Shown: positions 53,071-61,081 of the stretch, piece by piece
How the letters are laid out: every line of letters begins with the position of its first letter
How positions within the stretch are numbered: position 1 is the stretch's first letter
Assembly (NCBI GenBank): GCA_913031125.1
Contig: CAJWFK010000002.1
Coordinates: 62,001-126,000, forward strand
DNA: 64,000 bases
Source: an uncultured Woeseia sp.
GTDB lineage: Bacteria > Pseudomonadota > Gammaproteobacteria > Steroidobacterales > Woeseiaceae
Reading direction: 5' to 3'
Made by a program: the position numbers and the translations under genes
The notes under the pieces: model-generated
Database searches by the model: none
Seen by the model: only the letters and a program-made list of their open reading frames with translations
Told to the model about the DNA's origin: nothing

Positions 53071-53164
53071 CGCCTAATCCTCAGCGAATAGTATGCGGTG
53101 CTCATGCAAGATACTGCTTTAGTTATGGGGTATCATCCGGCATCACAAACAGAGTAAGGGACGA

Positions 53165-54541
53165 GTGACCACAAGTATCATCATTCTCGCCGCTGGCCAG
53201 GGAAAAAGAATGAATTCGGCCATGCCAAAGGTTCTCCAGCCGCTCGCTGGTCAGCCACTATTGCAGTATGTTCTTGATTGTGCGACTCGGCTCGCAGCCG
53301 ATGATGTTTGCGTTGTCTATGGACACCGCGGTTCTAAAGTAAGGGAACGATTTTCCGGGAATAGAGCAATCAGATGGGTCTTGCAAGACCAACAATTGGG
53401 AACCGGACATGCGGTTAATCAGGCTATGCCGGGAACGCCTAATGAAAACAGGGCTGTGGTCCTCTACGGTGATGTTCCTCTATTACAATCAAACACGTTA
53501 AAAATGTTTTTGGATCATTGTGGAGCAGAAGAAATCGGTGTGCTCACAGTAGACGTAGATAATCCTCATGGTTATGGCAGAATTATTCGAGAAAATGGCG
53601 CTGTTGTGGGGATGGTGGAGGAAAGTGAAGCAACTGAAGCGCAAAAGAGAATTACGGAAATTAATACCGGTGTACTCTGTTGCCCGGCGAGGAATTTGAA
53701 AAAATGGCTGGGTGAGCTAACTAACAATAATACGAAGGGTGAATATTATCTTACGGACGTTTTGGGTAGCGCCACGCAAGAAGGAATTCCGGTTCGCGGC
53801 TTTAAGGTAGATAACCAGGTAGAAGTCATGGGAATAAACGATAAAAAGCAGTTAGCTGAAGCAGAACGAGCATTGCAGGCTAGACGAGCTGAGGAATTAT
53901 TAGGGGCTGGTGTGACGTTAGCGGATCCGGCAAGGCTCGATATTAGAGGGGAGCTAACTTGCGGCAAGGACGTCTTCATAGATATTAACGTTATTGTCGA
54001 AGGTAAAGTCTTGCTTGGAGACAATGTGCGGGTTGGAGCGAATACAGTCGTTCGAAATAGCGAAATTGGAGATGGGACTGTAATTCGGTCGAACTCTCAT
54101 ATTGAAGGAGCAGTGGCCGGGGCGAGATGTATCGTAGGACCGTTTGCGCGACTCCGCCCAGGTTCAGAAATTGCAGATGACGTTAGGATCGGCAATTTCG
54201 TCGAGGTGAAGAAAAGTACTATTGGTGAGGGTAGCAAGGTTAATCATTTGAGCTATGTTGGGGACGCTTCGGTTGGTTCTAAAGTCAACATTGGTGCTGG
54301 CACCATAACTTGTAATTACGATGGTGCGAATAAGCATCACACCATCATTGGTGACGGGGCTTTTATTGGGTCCGGTGTAGAACTGGTAGCACCTGTTAAA
54401 ATTGGCGAAGGCGCTACGATAGGAGCTGGCTCGAGTATTTCCAAGGATGCGGAGCCCGGTCAATTAACTGTGGAAAGAACTAGACAGAAAACGGTCCAGG
54501 GCTGGAATAGGCCTGTAAAAAAAGAAATAAACGTTCGATAG
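53165..54541 (+). CDS. glmU: Bifunctional GlcNAc-1-P uridyltransferase / GlcN-1-P acetyltransferase
   Basis: GlmU makes UDP-GlcNAc for peptidoglycan and LPS. The 458-residue protein has the N-terminal pyrophosphorylase motif LAAGQGKRMNSAMPKVL (about 8-24) and a C-terminal left-handed beta-helix. The helix contains the acetyltransferase residues in RLRPGSEIADDVRIGNFVEVKK and AGTITCNYDGANKH. Start is GTG 53165 preceded by AAGGGACGA. Usually glmU follows atpC directly; here a 5-kb block intervenes. Confidence 0.98.
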   Translation: MTTSIIILAAGQGKRMNSAMPKVLQPLAGQPLLQYVLDCATRLAADDVCVVYGHRGSKVRERFSGNRAIRWVLQDQQLGTGHAVNQAMPGTPNENRAVVLYGDVPLLQSNTLKMFLDHCGAEEIGVLTVDVDNPHGYGRIIRENGAVVGMVEESEATEAQKRITEINTGVLCCPARNLKKWLGELTNNNTKGEYYLTDVLGSATQEGIPVRGFKVDNQVEVMGINDKKQLAEAERALQARRAEELLGAGVTLADPARLDIRGELTCGKDVFIDINVIVEGKVLLGDNVRVGANTVVRNSEIGDGTVIRSNSHIEGAVAGARCIVGPFARLRPGSEIADDVRIGNFVEVKKSTIGEGSKVNHLSYVGDASVGSKVNIGAGTITCNYDGANKHHTIIGDGAFIGSGVELVAPVKIGEGATIGAGSSISKDAEPGQLTVERTRQKTVQGWNRPVKKEINVR

Positions 54542-54568
54542 AAATATGAATTAACGGAGCATTTTCCC

Positions 54569-56401
54569 ATGTGCGGAATCGTCGGCGCTGTAGCCGAAAG
54601 AAACGTTGTACCGACATTAATGGAGGGCTTACGCCGTCTTGAATATCGGGGCTATGATTCTGCTGGGATCGCTGTTAGCGACGGCAAGGATATCAGGCGT
54701 TTGCGGCGAGCTGGAAAAGTTCAAGAGCTTCAACAGGCAATCGATGAGAATCCATTGTCGGCGGTTTGTGGTATTTCCCATACCCGCTGGGCTACCCATG
54801 GCGTGCCTAATGAAGCTAACGCCCATCCCCATGTATCTGAAAACCATATCGCTGTTGTTCACAATGGAATTATTGAGAACTTTGATAGCTTGCGCGGTGA
54901 GCTTAGAGAGTCAGGTTACGAGTTTGATTCAGAAACCGACACAGAAGCAATCGCGCATTGCATCCATAAACATTTTACTGCGACTGGCGATTTTTTAGCC
55001 GCTGTACAGAAGGCTGTGCAAGTTCTAGAAGGTGCGTATGCGATTGCGGTTATGAATGTGAGTGACCCGAATCGCTTAGTAATTGCTCGGCAAGGGGCAC
55101 CAGCGATTGTTGGTATTGGTGAGGGAGAAAATTTTGTCGCGAGTGACGTCGCCGCACTTTTACCAGTAACACGAAACTACATAATCCTGGAGGATGGTGA
55201 TGTAGCGGTTGTGGATTCGGAGTCTGTAGAAATATATGACAGAGATGGGAAGAAAGCGGATAGGCCCACTACCGAAAGCGAATTAACCGCCGATTCTGCT
55301 GAAAGGGGCGACTTTACCCATTACATGCAGAAAGAAATTCATGAGCAAGCACAAGCGGTGGCAAGTACTCTAGAGGAGCGAATAGCAAAAGGTAAAGTAC
55401 TTGATGCAGCATTTGGACCAGGGGCAGCTGGTATATTGAACCGCATTAAAGGGGTGCATATTGTCGCTTGCGGAACCAGTTATCATGCCGGACTGATTGC
55501 GCGCTATTGGATCGAAGACCTATGTTCTTTGCCGTGTTCGGTGGAGATTGCTAGTGAATATCGTTATCGGTCGCCAGCTGTGCCGAAAAATACTTTGTTT
55601 GTCTCCATCAGCCAGTCCGGAGAGACGGCTGATACCCTAGCGGCATTGCGAGCGGCTAACGAAAGGAAATATGTATCAACTTTGGCTATTTGTAACGTAG
55701 CCGAGAGTTCTTTAGTTCGCGAATCGGATCTGATCATGATGACACGAGCTGGTCAAGAGATTGGCGTTGCGTCGACCAAGGCCTTCACTACCCAGTTAGC
55801 TGCGTTAGCACTTTTGACCATTTCTTTGGCACGGCGCAATGGACTAAGCGCTCACGATGAAAGCGTACTTGTAGAGCAGCTTAATGAGCTCCCTAACCTT
55901 ATCAAAGCTGTTCTAACACTTGACCCGGCAATTGAGGCTTTAGCCGCCCACTTTTCCAATAAGAATCATGCCTTATTTCTTGGGCGTGGAGTACAAAATC
56001 CTGTAGCGATGGAAGGTGCTCTGAAATTGAAGGAGATTTCTTATATTCATGCTGAAGCTTATGCGGCGGGAGAGTTGAAGCACGGACCTCTTGCATTGGT
56101 AGATGATGACATGCCGGTGGTTGCCGTTGCACCAGATGACGATCTGCTTGAGAAACTTAAAAGTAACCTGCACGAAGTTGATGCGCGAGGCGGCAAGCTT
56201 TTTGTATTTGCTGATCCAAGGGTTCAGTTTGGAGATCGAGTAGGCATCCAGACAATGCATATGCCGGCTGCTATTGAGGATTTCCAAGCCCCCATTCTTT
56301 ACACTATTCCATTGCAACTTCTGGCCTACCATGTCGCAGTTCAAAAAGGTACTGACGTAGATCAGCCGAGAAATCTGGCTAAGTCAGTCACAGTGGAGTG
56401 A
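54569..56401 (+). CDS. glmS: Glutamine-fructose-6-phosphate aminotransferase
   Basis: GlmS makes glucosamine-6-phosphate from fructose-6-P and glutamine. The 610-residue protein starts with the catalytic Cys2 (MCGIVGAV), carries the glutaminase loop HTRWATHG and two SIS domains (CGTSYHAG and SISQSGETADT). It ends PRNLAKSVTVE, the conserved C-terminus whose DNA forms the TnsD target attTn7 in many bacteria. It lies 27 bases after glmU. The accessory island begins right behind it. Confidence 0.99.
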   Translation: MCGIVGAVAERNVVPTLMEGLRRLEYRGYDSAGIAVSDGKDIRRLRRAGKVQELQQAIDENPLSAVCGISHTRWATHGVPNEANAHPHVSENHIAVVHNGIIENFDSLRGELRESGYEFDSETDTEAIAHCIHKHFTATGDFLAAVQKAVQVLEGAYAIAVMNVSDPNRLVIARQGAPAIVGIGEGENFVASDVAALLPVTRNYIILEDGDVAVVDSESVEIYDRDGKKADRPTTESELTADSAERGDFTHYMQKEIHEQAQAVASTLEERIAKGKVLDAAFGPGAAGILNRIKGVHIVACGTSYHAGLIARYWIEDLCSLPCSVEIASEYRYRSPAVPKNTLFVSISQSGETADTLAALRAANERKYVSTLAICNVAESSLVRESDLIMMTRAGQEIGVASTKAFTTQLAALALLTISLARRNGLSAHDESVLVEQLNELPNLIKAVLTLDPAIEALAAHFSNKNHALFLGRGVQNPVAMEGALKLKEISYIHAEAYAAGELKHGPLALVDDDMPVVAVAPDDDLLEKLKSNLHEVDARGGKLFVFADPRVQFGDRVGIQTMHMPAAIEDFQAPILYTIPLQLLAYHVAVQKGTDVDQPRNLAKSVTVE

Positions 56402-56548
56402 TTTTGGGTAGTAGGGTTTTACATCTAACTCTCAAAAAAGAATGTTTCACATATGTCGATTTCAAGGATCAAAAAAGAGCATATTTCAAACTTTAACTTG
56501 TCTAGTATCTGACCCGGCGATAGAATGATATTTATTTGATTCTAAGAG

Positions 56549-57838
56549 ATGGAAACTATGAGTAAAGCAGTCTTGGATTATCGAAGGTTAGTAAAAAGTA
56601 AAAGAGAGAACCTTGGACTTACTCAGAAAGAATTTGCTGAACTCTTAGGATTAAAGGACACAAGTGAAAGAACAATCAGTGGGTGGGAGAGAGGTGAACA
56701 CTCACCAACGAAACGAAAGTTAGAAGATATAAAAAACCTTTCAACAGACATTCCTTTCAAAGATAAAACTCGGAAACACGCTTTTACATTTATTGACTTA
56801 TTTGCAGGTATTGGAGGTATAAGACTTCCTTTCCAAGAATTAAAAGGAAAGTGTGTTTTAACTTCCGAGTGGGATAAGTTCTCCAAGAAAACATATGCTG
56901 CCAATTTTGGAGAATTGCCACGCGGAGATATAACAAAAATATCGTGTTCAGAGATTCCTGAACATGATGTCTTGTTAGCAGGTTTCCCATGCCAAGCATT
57001 TTCACAAGCAGGCCTTAAAAAAGGGTTCATGGACACAAGGGGAACCATGTTCTTTGAAATACAGCGTATTCTTACAAGTAGAAGACCAAAAGCGTTTCTA
57101 TTAGAAAATGTAAAACAGTTAAAAGGTCATGACAAAGGAAGAACTCTAGAAAGCATTCTTGCGATTCTTAAAGGTGAAAACACGAAAGAGATTCCTGATG
57201 TCATACCTATGTCTGAAGAGGCGAGAAACAGTTTAAGGTCTCAACTGAATTATGCAGTGGGGTATCGAATCTTAAAGGCAACAGATTTTGGTGTTCCTCA
57301 AAAAAGAGAAAGAATTTATATAGTAGGTTTCGACAGAGATCAGTTCCCAGGGGTCGATTTGGATAAGAAACTGGATGAGTTATTCAATGATTTAGATTCA
57401 CGCTCTGCTTATACATCAATGAAAGATGTCTTAATTAAAAATACGGATGTAGACCCTAAATATACTATTTCAGATAAATTGCTCGCAGGTCATCAAAGAA
57501 GACTCAAAGAACATAAGCAGAAAGGAAATGGGTTTGGGTTCAGTGTATTCAATAAAGATAGTGAGTACTGTAATACAATAAGTGCACGCTATTACAAAGA
57601 TGGCAGTGAGGTTTTGATAGACCAAATTGATATTGGGAAAAATCCGAGAAAACTTACACCTAGAGAATGCGCAAGAATACAGGGTTTCCCAGAAGAGTTT
57701 AATGTAAACGCAGTATCAGATGTTCAGATTTATAAACAGTTTGGTAATTCAGTCTCTGTGCCTGTAATCAGGGAAATTGCCAAGTTGATGATCAATGTTC
57801 TGAACACATCGAAGTTGGTTTCGATGATACAAGAGTAA
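56549..57838 (+). CDS. DNA cytosine-5 methyltransferase with N-terminal HTH (Dcm/EcoRII-like)
   Basis: The 429-residue protein has an XRE-type HTH at about residues 14-60 (RENLGLTQKEFAELLGL), then a C5 methyltransferase: motif I FIDLFAGIGG (81-90), catalytic GFPCQAFSQAG (Cys148), ENV (186-188), VPQKRERIYIVGF and motif X YKQFGNSVSVPV. The target-recognition region KQKGNGFGFSVF ... ISARYYKDGSEVLID closely parallels Dcm and M.EcoRII, so CCWGG or CCNGG is a likely target. In M.EcoRII/M.SsoII the HTH represses the methyltransferase's own promoter. The probable endonuclease follows after 38 bases. The region is AT-rich with frequent AGA arginine codons, unlike the core genes. ATG 56558 is an alternative start. 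Confidence 0.92.
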   Translation: METMSKAVLDYRRLVKSKRENLGLTQKEFAELLGLKDTSERTISGWERGEHSPTKRKLEDIKNLSTDIPFKDKTRKHAFTFIDLFAGIGGIRLPFQELKGKCVLTSEWDKFSKKTYAANFGELPRGDITKISCSEIPEHDVLLAGFPCQAFSQAGLKKGFMDTRGTMFFEIQRILTSRRPKAFLLENVKQLKGHDKGRTLESILAILKGENTKEIPDVIPMSEEARNSLRSQLNYAVGYRILKATDFGVPQKRERIYIVGFDRDQFPGVDLDKKLDELFNDLDSRSAYTSMKDVLIKNTDVDPKYTISDKLLAGHQRRLKEHKQKGNGFGFSVFNKDSEYCNTISARYYKDGSEVLIDQIDIGKNPRKLTPRECARIQGFPEEFNVNAVSDVQIYKQFGNSVSVPVIREIAKLMINVLNTSKLVSMIQE

Positions 57839-57876
57839 TCATGTAAGATATTTTCCAGTATATAGGAAGTATCATC

Positions 57877-58866
57877 ATGAAAAGATTAGATTTTAGAGGG
57901 TGTCAAATAGAGATTGATGACCCTGCTAACGTACAGTTTGATAATGATTTTGATAGAGAGTTTTATACTTTTTGTTATCAACATATTACAGATGGACGTG
58001 CATATTCACCTGTAATTAATAGTGATCTTTTCTATGACCAACCCAAGTACAATTTTGACCTTTCACAAAAGTACTTAGGATCCTTTCCTGCGTTGCCTAG
58101 ACTGTCTGCAAAGGCGACAAATAAAGATAGATTAACTCTTAAGGTAATAATTCGAGAGTTCTATGAGAGATTTCCGATTTTTGTTGGACTAGTAAAAAAC
58201 AATACAGTCCTAGCAAATCAGTCTATAAAGAATGCTGAACTTCTATTTGGTGATACTGTTAAATCAGCAAACTTTATTAATATCAAAGGTGTAATTGATG
58301 AAGTTAATAGGTCTGCATGGGATAGAGATAAAGATACCAGTGAATCTCAATCTGGAGTATCCACATTAGGAACAATATCAGAAAAATTGTTAGAAATAGT
58401 TTTTGATAATTTAGTGGATAATGAAAAGTTCTTCCCCATAAACCAAAGAGAAGTTCAGTCGTATGGGGACTTCGTGTTGATGTGTTTGCCTAATAATTTA
58501 TGGTTGTCTGTAAAATCAAATTTTGTAAAAGAAAGATTATTAGCATCGGGGTACACGAATGATATTTTAGGTGTAGGTTTTTTTCAGGATTCTAGTGAAT
58601 TCACAAGCAGTGTTCGTATTAGAAACTTTCAAAAAGCAGGGTTTCTCGCCATTTATTGCCCTGACGTACCTGTTAGTGAAAAACAATTGGATAATCATAC
58701 GAATACACATGATGAAATAATCGATTATTTTCAAAATGAAGGAATCGAACTTCCATCTAACATTAATGGTAAACCGTTCATTAGACGATTGAGTGACCTG
58801 CATACAGACCTAACTGCTATTCTAAATGAGCAGGATGTAAGAAAGCGTTTAGTCGTTGATTTTTAA
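57877..58866 (+). CDS. Probable type II restriction endonuclease, unrecognised family
   Basis: I do not recognise this 329-residue protein by sequence. Its place 38 bases behind a cytosine-5 methyltransferase, same strand and same AT-rich composition (only 15 G/C in bases 58381-58440), makes the cognate endonuclease the natural reading. A possible PD-(D/E)xK-type core is visible at about residues 165-215. SEKLLEIVFDNL supplies a helix Glu, QSYGDFVLMCL supplies the Asp, and LWLSVKSNF supplies Lys in an S-V-K arrangement instead of E-x-K. The order Glu-Asp-xxK resembles the EcoRII/SsoII/PspGI group, which cut CCWGG/CCNGG. This is inference from motif layout, not homology. Confidence 0.6.
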   Translation: MKRLDFRGCQIEIDDPANVQFDNDFDREFYTFCYQHITDGRAYSPVINSDLFYDQPKYNFDLSQKYLGSFPALPRLSAKATNKDRLTLKVIIREFYERFPIFVGLVKNNTVLANQSIKNAELLFGDTVKSANFINIKGVIDEVNRSAWDRDKDTSESQSGVSTLGTISEKLLEIVFDNLVDNEKFFPINQREVQSYGDFVLMCLPNNLWLSVKSNFVKERLLASGYTNDILGVGFFQDSSEFTSSVRIRNFQKAGFLAIYCPDVPVSEKQLDNHTNTHDEIIDYFQNEGIELPSNINGKPFIRRLSDLHTDLTAILNEQDVRKRLVVDF

Positions 58867-58967
58867 ATCATGTCTAAAAACAATTAAACGCAAAAAAAGC
58901 GTGAAATTTTTTCTACCAACTAGTAAACAGTCAAACTGTTGTCCCTCAAAGGCGGATTCGATGTTTT

Positions 58968-59435
58968 ATGGTCTGCGTCTGGCAGGATTTAGTTGACACC
59001 CATGGTGATTTCGATTTTCCCGATTTTTCAGGGGAAGCGCTTGCGCTGAGAACAGTTTTAGACAAATCTGTTGATGAGATGTACACGATTAGTGATAAGT
59101 TATGGTTAGGGCACCAAAATCGCAGCAAGCGAAACTCCGAGCGGGGCACATGTTTCACCACCAAAACTGCTGACCTTGAAAGACCCTCCAACACCATCGT
59201 TGCAAGATACGGTAAAGATGGCAAAGAGTGTCTAATTCCACAGAAGAACAAAAATCCTCGAATGCTCTCTATTGAGGAGTGCAAACGTCTGTTCGGTCTT
59301 CCCGAAAATTTTCAACTCCCCGCTAAGAGAACTCCTGCCTACAAACTTTTAGGAAACTCCGTGGTTCTTCCTGTTGTAGTGAAGATTTCAAAAGCAATAG
59401 TTAGTCAATACCTCTCGCCTTCCAGTATTCACTGA
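58968..59435 (+). pseudogene. C-terminal fragment of a second Dcm-like cytosine-5 methyltransferase
   Basis: The 155 codons encode only the target-recognition region and motifs IX-X of a C5 methyltransferase: YTISDKLWLGHQNRSKRN, SNTIVARYGKDGKECLIP, NPRMLSIEECKRLFGLPENF and AYKLLGNSVVLPV. The SAM-binding motif I, the catalytic PCQ and ENV motifs are missing. It resembles but is not a recent copy of the methyltransferase at 56549; the shared TISDKLxxGHQ stretch shows common ancestry. Its 3' end overlaps the convergent vsr gene by 35 bases. The likely history is a dcm-vsr pair whose dcm lost its 5' two-thirds. ATG 58968 may not be a used start. Confidence 0.85.
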
Positions 59436-59826
59436 TAAACTCATCTAACTTCTCAAGGTCGCCCCTTTCTATCTCGCACTGCCAAATCTCAAAGTAACGA
59501 AATCCCGCCTCTTCTAAATCTAGGCGATTAGAGGTATCCCGTTCACGATTTCGGGTTATTTTCTCCCGCCAAAATCTGACGTTGGATTTCGGCAATCGGA
59601 AATTTTTGCAATTTTTGTGCCCGTGCCAAAAACACCCATGCACGTTGACCGCCAGTTTCCACTTTTTTACCGAAACGTCAGGTTTACCTGGTAATGACTT
59701 CGAATTACAACGATAACGCACTCCCGCTTGCGTCAGATATTTACGCATTAAAATTTCAGGTTTCGTCCCGCTGTTTTTGATAGCGGACATATTCTTCGAG
59801 CGCCTGTCTTTTGAAATTCTATCCAT
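59401..59826 (-). CDS. vsr: Very short patch repair endonuclease Vsr
   Basis: Vsr nicks 5' to the T of T:G mismatches left by deamination of 5-methylcytosine in methyltransferase target sites. The protein from ATG 59826 is 141 residues (MDRISKDRRSKNMSAIKNSG). It shows the family core: SGTKPEILMRKYL, LPGKPDVSV with the catalytic Asp, and VNVHGCFWHGH with zinc-site Cys/His. FWREKITRNRERD and FEIWQCE follow. AGGTG lies six bases before the start; a GTG at 59835 is rejected. Vsr genes normally accompany dcm-like methyltransferases; its neighbour is now a fragment, but the intact methyltransferase 2.5 kb away could supply its substrate. Confidence 0.94.
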   Translation of the reverse strand: MDRISKDRRSKNMSAIKNSGTKPEILMRKYLTQAGVRYRCNSKSLPGKPDVSVKKWKLAVNVHGCFWHGHKNCKNFRLPKSNVRFWREKITRNRERDTSNRLDLEEAGFRYFEIWQCEIERGDLEKLDEFISEYWKARGID

Positions 59827-59872
59827 GCACTGCACCTAGCGACTCAATTACAAACACGCTAATCTTGTATAT

Positions 59873-60233
59873 ATGCCTGATTTCACTCCTAACCAACATT
59901 CTTATTTTAGCGCTAGTAAGGGAGCAGGTTCGGTAGTAACTGAAAGAGAGAATTTTGATTCTCAAATTACCCTCGATGCAGTAGAACGAAGAGTATTGTT
60001 GAGCATTATCCCTGAAAAGAATATCCCAAGAGGCAGCGTAAGACAAAATGGTGCTGCAAAAATTACGTTCGACACTTTTAGGAATAGGGGAAAAAGTTGA
60101 TTTGAACTTGAATTATCCGAAACCCGAAAAATCAGAATTGCGCCTTTATATATCTGAGAGCGGCGACGAAAACCCCCATGATTGCATTGTTCTGTTTTCG
60201 CATAGAAATGCGTTCGCCACAAAGGTCTTGTAG
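59873..60233 (+). pseudogene. Frameshifted ORF of unknown function upstream of vsr
   Basis: Two short overlapping frames join into one. The first starts at ATG 59873 (MPDFTPNQHSYFSASKG...) and ends at TGA 60098-60100. Deleting a single A from the AAAAA run at 60091-60095 would continue it in the second frame (VDLNLNYPKPEKSELRLYIS...) to the TAG ending at 60233, giving about 119 residues. The reading across the junction, NRGKVDLNLNYP, looks natural. It is divergent from vsr and might be a remnant of a restriction endonuclease of the older dcm-vsr system. I recognise no domain. A sequencing error in the homopolymer, or translational slippage, would be an alternative to mutation. Confidence 0.45.
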
Positions 60234-60518
60234 ACCATCCTGAATTAACCTCAGGTGTTCGCCATCAGTAGCATCCAGAGTTGAACCTTTTTTCTGACCG
60301 CGTAAACATCAACATCAAGTTTACGAAGGACAAGAATAAGATTTGTGACCTCAAGAATGGTAAAGTCGAAACTGTCCAAAACGAATGTTAAGGGCATAAC
60401 CATGACCAAGGGTCGGAAAAAAAAGCGGGATAAAGCGTGGAAACACTAGGTTTACAGAAAAGCACCACTCAATTCCACTCAATGACGGTGGAGTAGTGTT
60501 AAACAGTGAATTATTAGT
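60234..60518. other. Non-coding or degenerate accessory segment
   Basis: No convincing gene. It has a perfect inverted repeat CGTAAAC (60301-60307) / GTTTACG (60319-60325) with an 11-base loop, a 30-codon basic ORF at 60357-60449 that I do not trust, and the first of two related stem-loops near its end. It looks like decayed mobile or restriction-system DNA. Confidence 0.4.
60463..60504 (+). repeat. Imperfect stem-loop, copy A
   Basis: CACCACT (60463-60469) can pair with AGTAGTG (60492-60498) with one mismatch. Inside it, CCACTCAATGACGGTGG forms a smaller CCAC/GTGG stem. The right arm CACTCAATGACGGTGGAGT is closely related to the right arm of the stem-loop at 60641-60679. The two elements flank the 34-codon ORF at 60519-60623. 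The role is unknown. Confidence 0.45.
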
Positions 60519-60623
60519 ATGAGAAAAGAGAAAAAGAGCCCACCTAAAAATAGTAATTTTATGTTGTGGTTTTTGATATATGGCTTTATGTTTTGGTTGA
60601 TGTGGGAGTGGCTTAATCGATGA
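60519..60623 (+). CDS. Possible 34-residue Trp/Met-rich membrane peptide
   Basis: ATG 60519 opens a 34-codon frame: a basic N-terminus (MRKEKKSPPKNSN) and then a very hydrophobic stretch with four Trp and four Phe (FMLWFLIYGFMFWLMWEWL) ending NR. This is the layout of a single-span small membrane protein with positive residues inside, such as type I toxin peptides or regulators of membrane complexes. No good ribosome-binding site is visible. It sits between two related stem-loops. Without conservation data it may be chance. Confidence 0.35.
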   Translation: MRKEKKSPPKNSNFMLWFLIYGFMFWLMWEWLNR

Positions 60624-60640
60624 GAGACCAAGGGAAAAAT

Positions 60641-60679
60641 CTACTCACTGTGCTAGAACACTCAGTAACAGTTGAGTAG
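60641..60679 (+). repeat. Stem-loop, copy B
   Basis: CTACTCA-CTGT (60641-60651) pairs with ACAGTTGAGTAG (60668-60679): eleven base pairs with a one-base bulge. Its right half aligns with copy A at 60475-60497 (CACTCAATGACGGTGGAGTAG versus CACTCAGTAACAGTTGAGTAG, five differences in 21). It lies 32 bases upstream of the next gene. There is no T-run, so it is not a plain terminator. Confidence 0.5.
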
Positions 60680-60710
60680 TTTAGAAAGCCGAATCAAATA
60701 AGGAATAAAA

Positions 60711-61037
60711 ATGGCACATCGACACACGAGAGGCGGAATAATTACTGCTTTCACTGGAATAGGATTGATCCTTTTGGGGTTTAATTTGACACCAGTGCTC
60801 ACAGGTATGGGTTTGCTGGTTACTTGTATTGGAGCGGGGATATTTGTTGCGGACTATTGGTTGCCACAACCTTTGGCTCCGCAAGAAATCGCAGGAATAG
60901 TTAGTGCTTTCGCTGGCGCAGGATTGACGCTTCTTGGCTTGTATTTAACACCCGTGCTTGCCGGCGTAGGTTTATTGGTGACAGCAATTGGTTCGGGCAT
61001 TTTTATTGCTTTTCATTTTTTCCCGTCGAAAAAGTGA
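60711..61037 (+). CDS. Small membrane protein made of two tandem copies of a two-helix unit
   Basis: The 108-residue protein consists of two repeats, residues 9-52 and 62-105, identical at about 28 of 44 aligned positions. Each contains LTPVL(T/A)G(M/V)GLLVT(C/A)IG(A/S)GIF. Each repeat appears to hold two hydrophobic helices, giving four membrane spans. Gly, Leu and Ile dominate, as in tightly packed helices. I do not recognise the family. The N-terminus is basic (MAHRHTRGG). An AAGGA ribosome-binding site lies about nine bases ahead of ATG 60711. It borders the restriction-modification island. Confidence 0.75.
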   Translation: MAHRHTRGGIITAFTGIGLILLGFNLTPVLTGMGLLVTCIGAGIFVADYWLPQPLAPQEIAGIVSAFAGAGLTLLGLYLTPVLAGVGLLVTAIGSGIFIAFHFFPSKK

Positions 61038-61081
61038 CCCATCAATTCGAGACTCGATGTGTTTTCATAACAGGTGAATAG

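Noticed and set aside
56402-56548. Tn7-like insertion at attTn7 behind glmS
   Set aside because: The glmS 3' end is conserved, but no Tn7 end sequence and no transposition genes are present, and the next genes are a plain R-M pair.
60357-60449. 30-codon basic ORF (MVKSKLSKTNVKGIT...)
   Set aside because: No ribosome-binding site, low-complexity lysine content and no recognisable family; it lies in apparently degenerate DNA.
60463-60679. Integron attC sites
   Set aside because: GTTRRRY-like cores occur, but matching RYYYAAC ends and the two-box attC layout could not be assigned, and there is no integrase.
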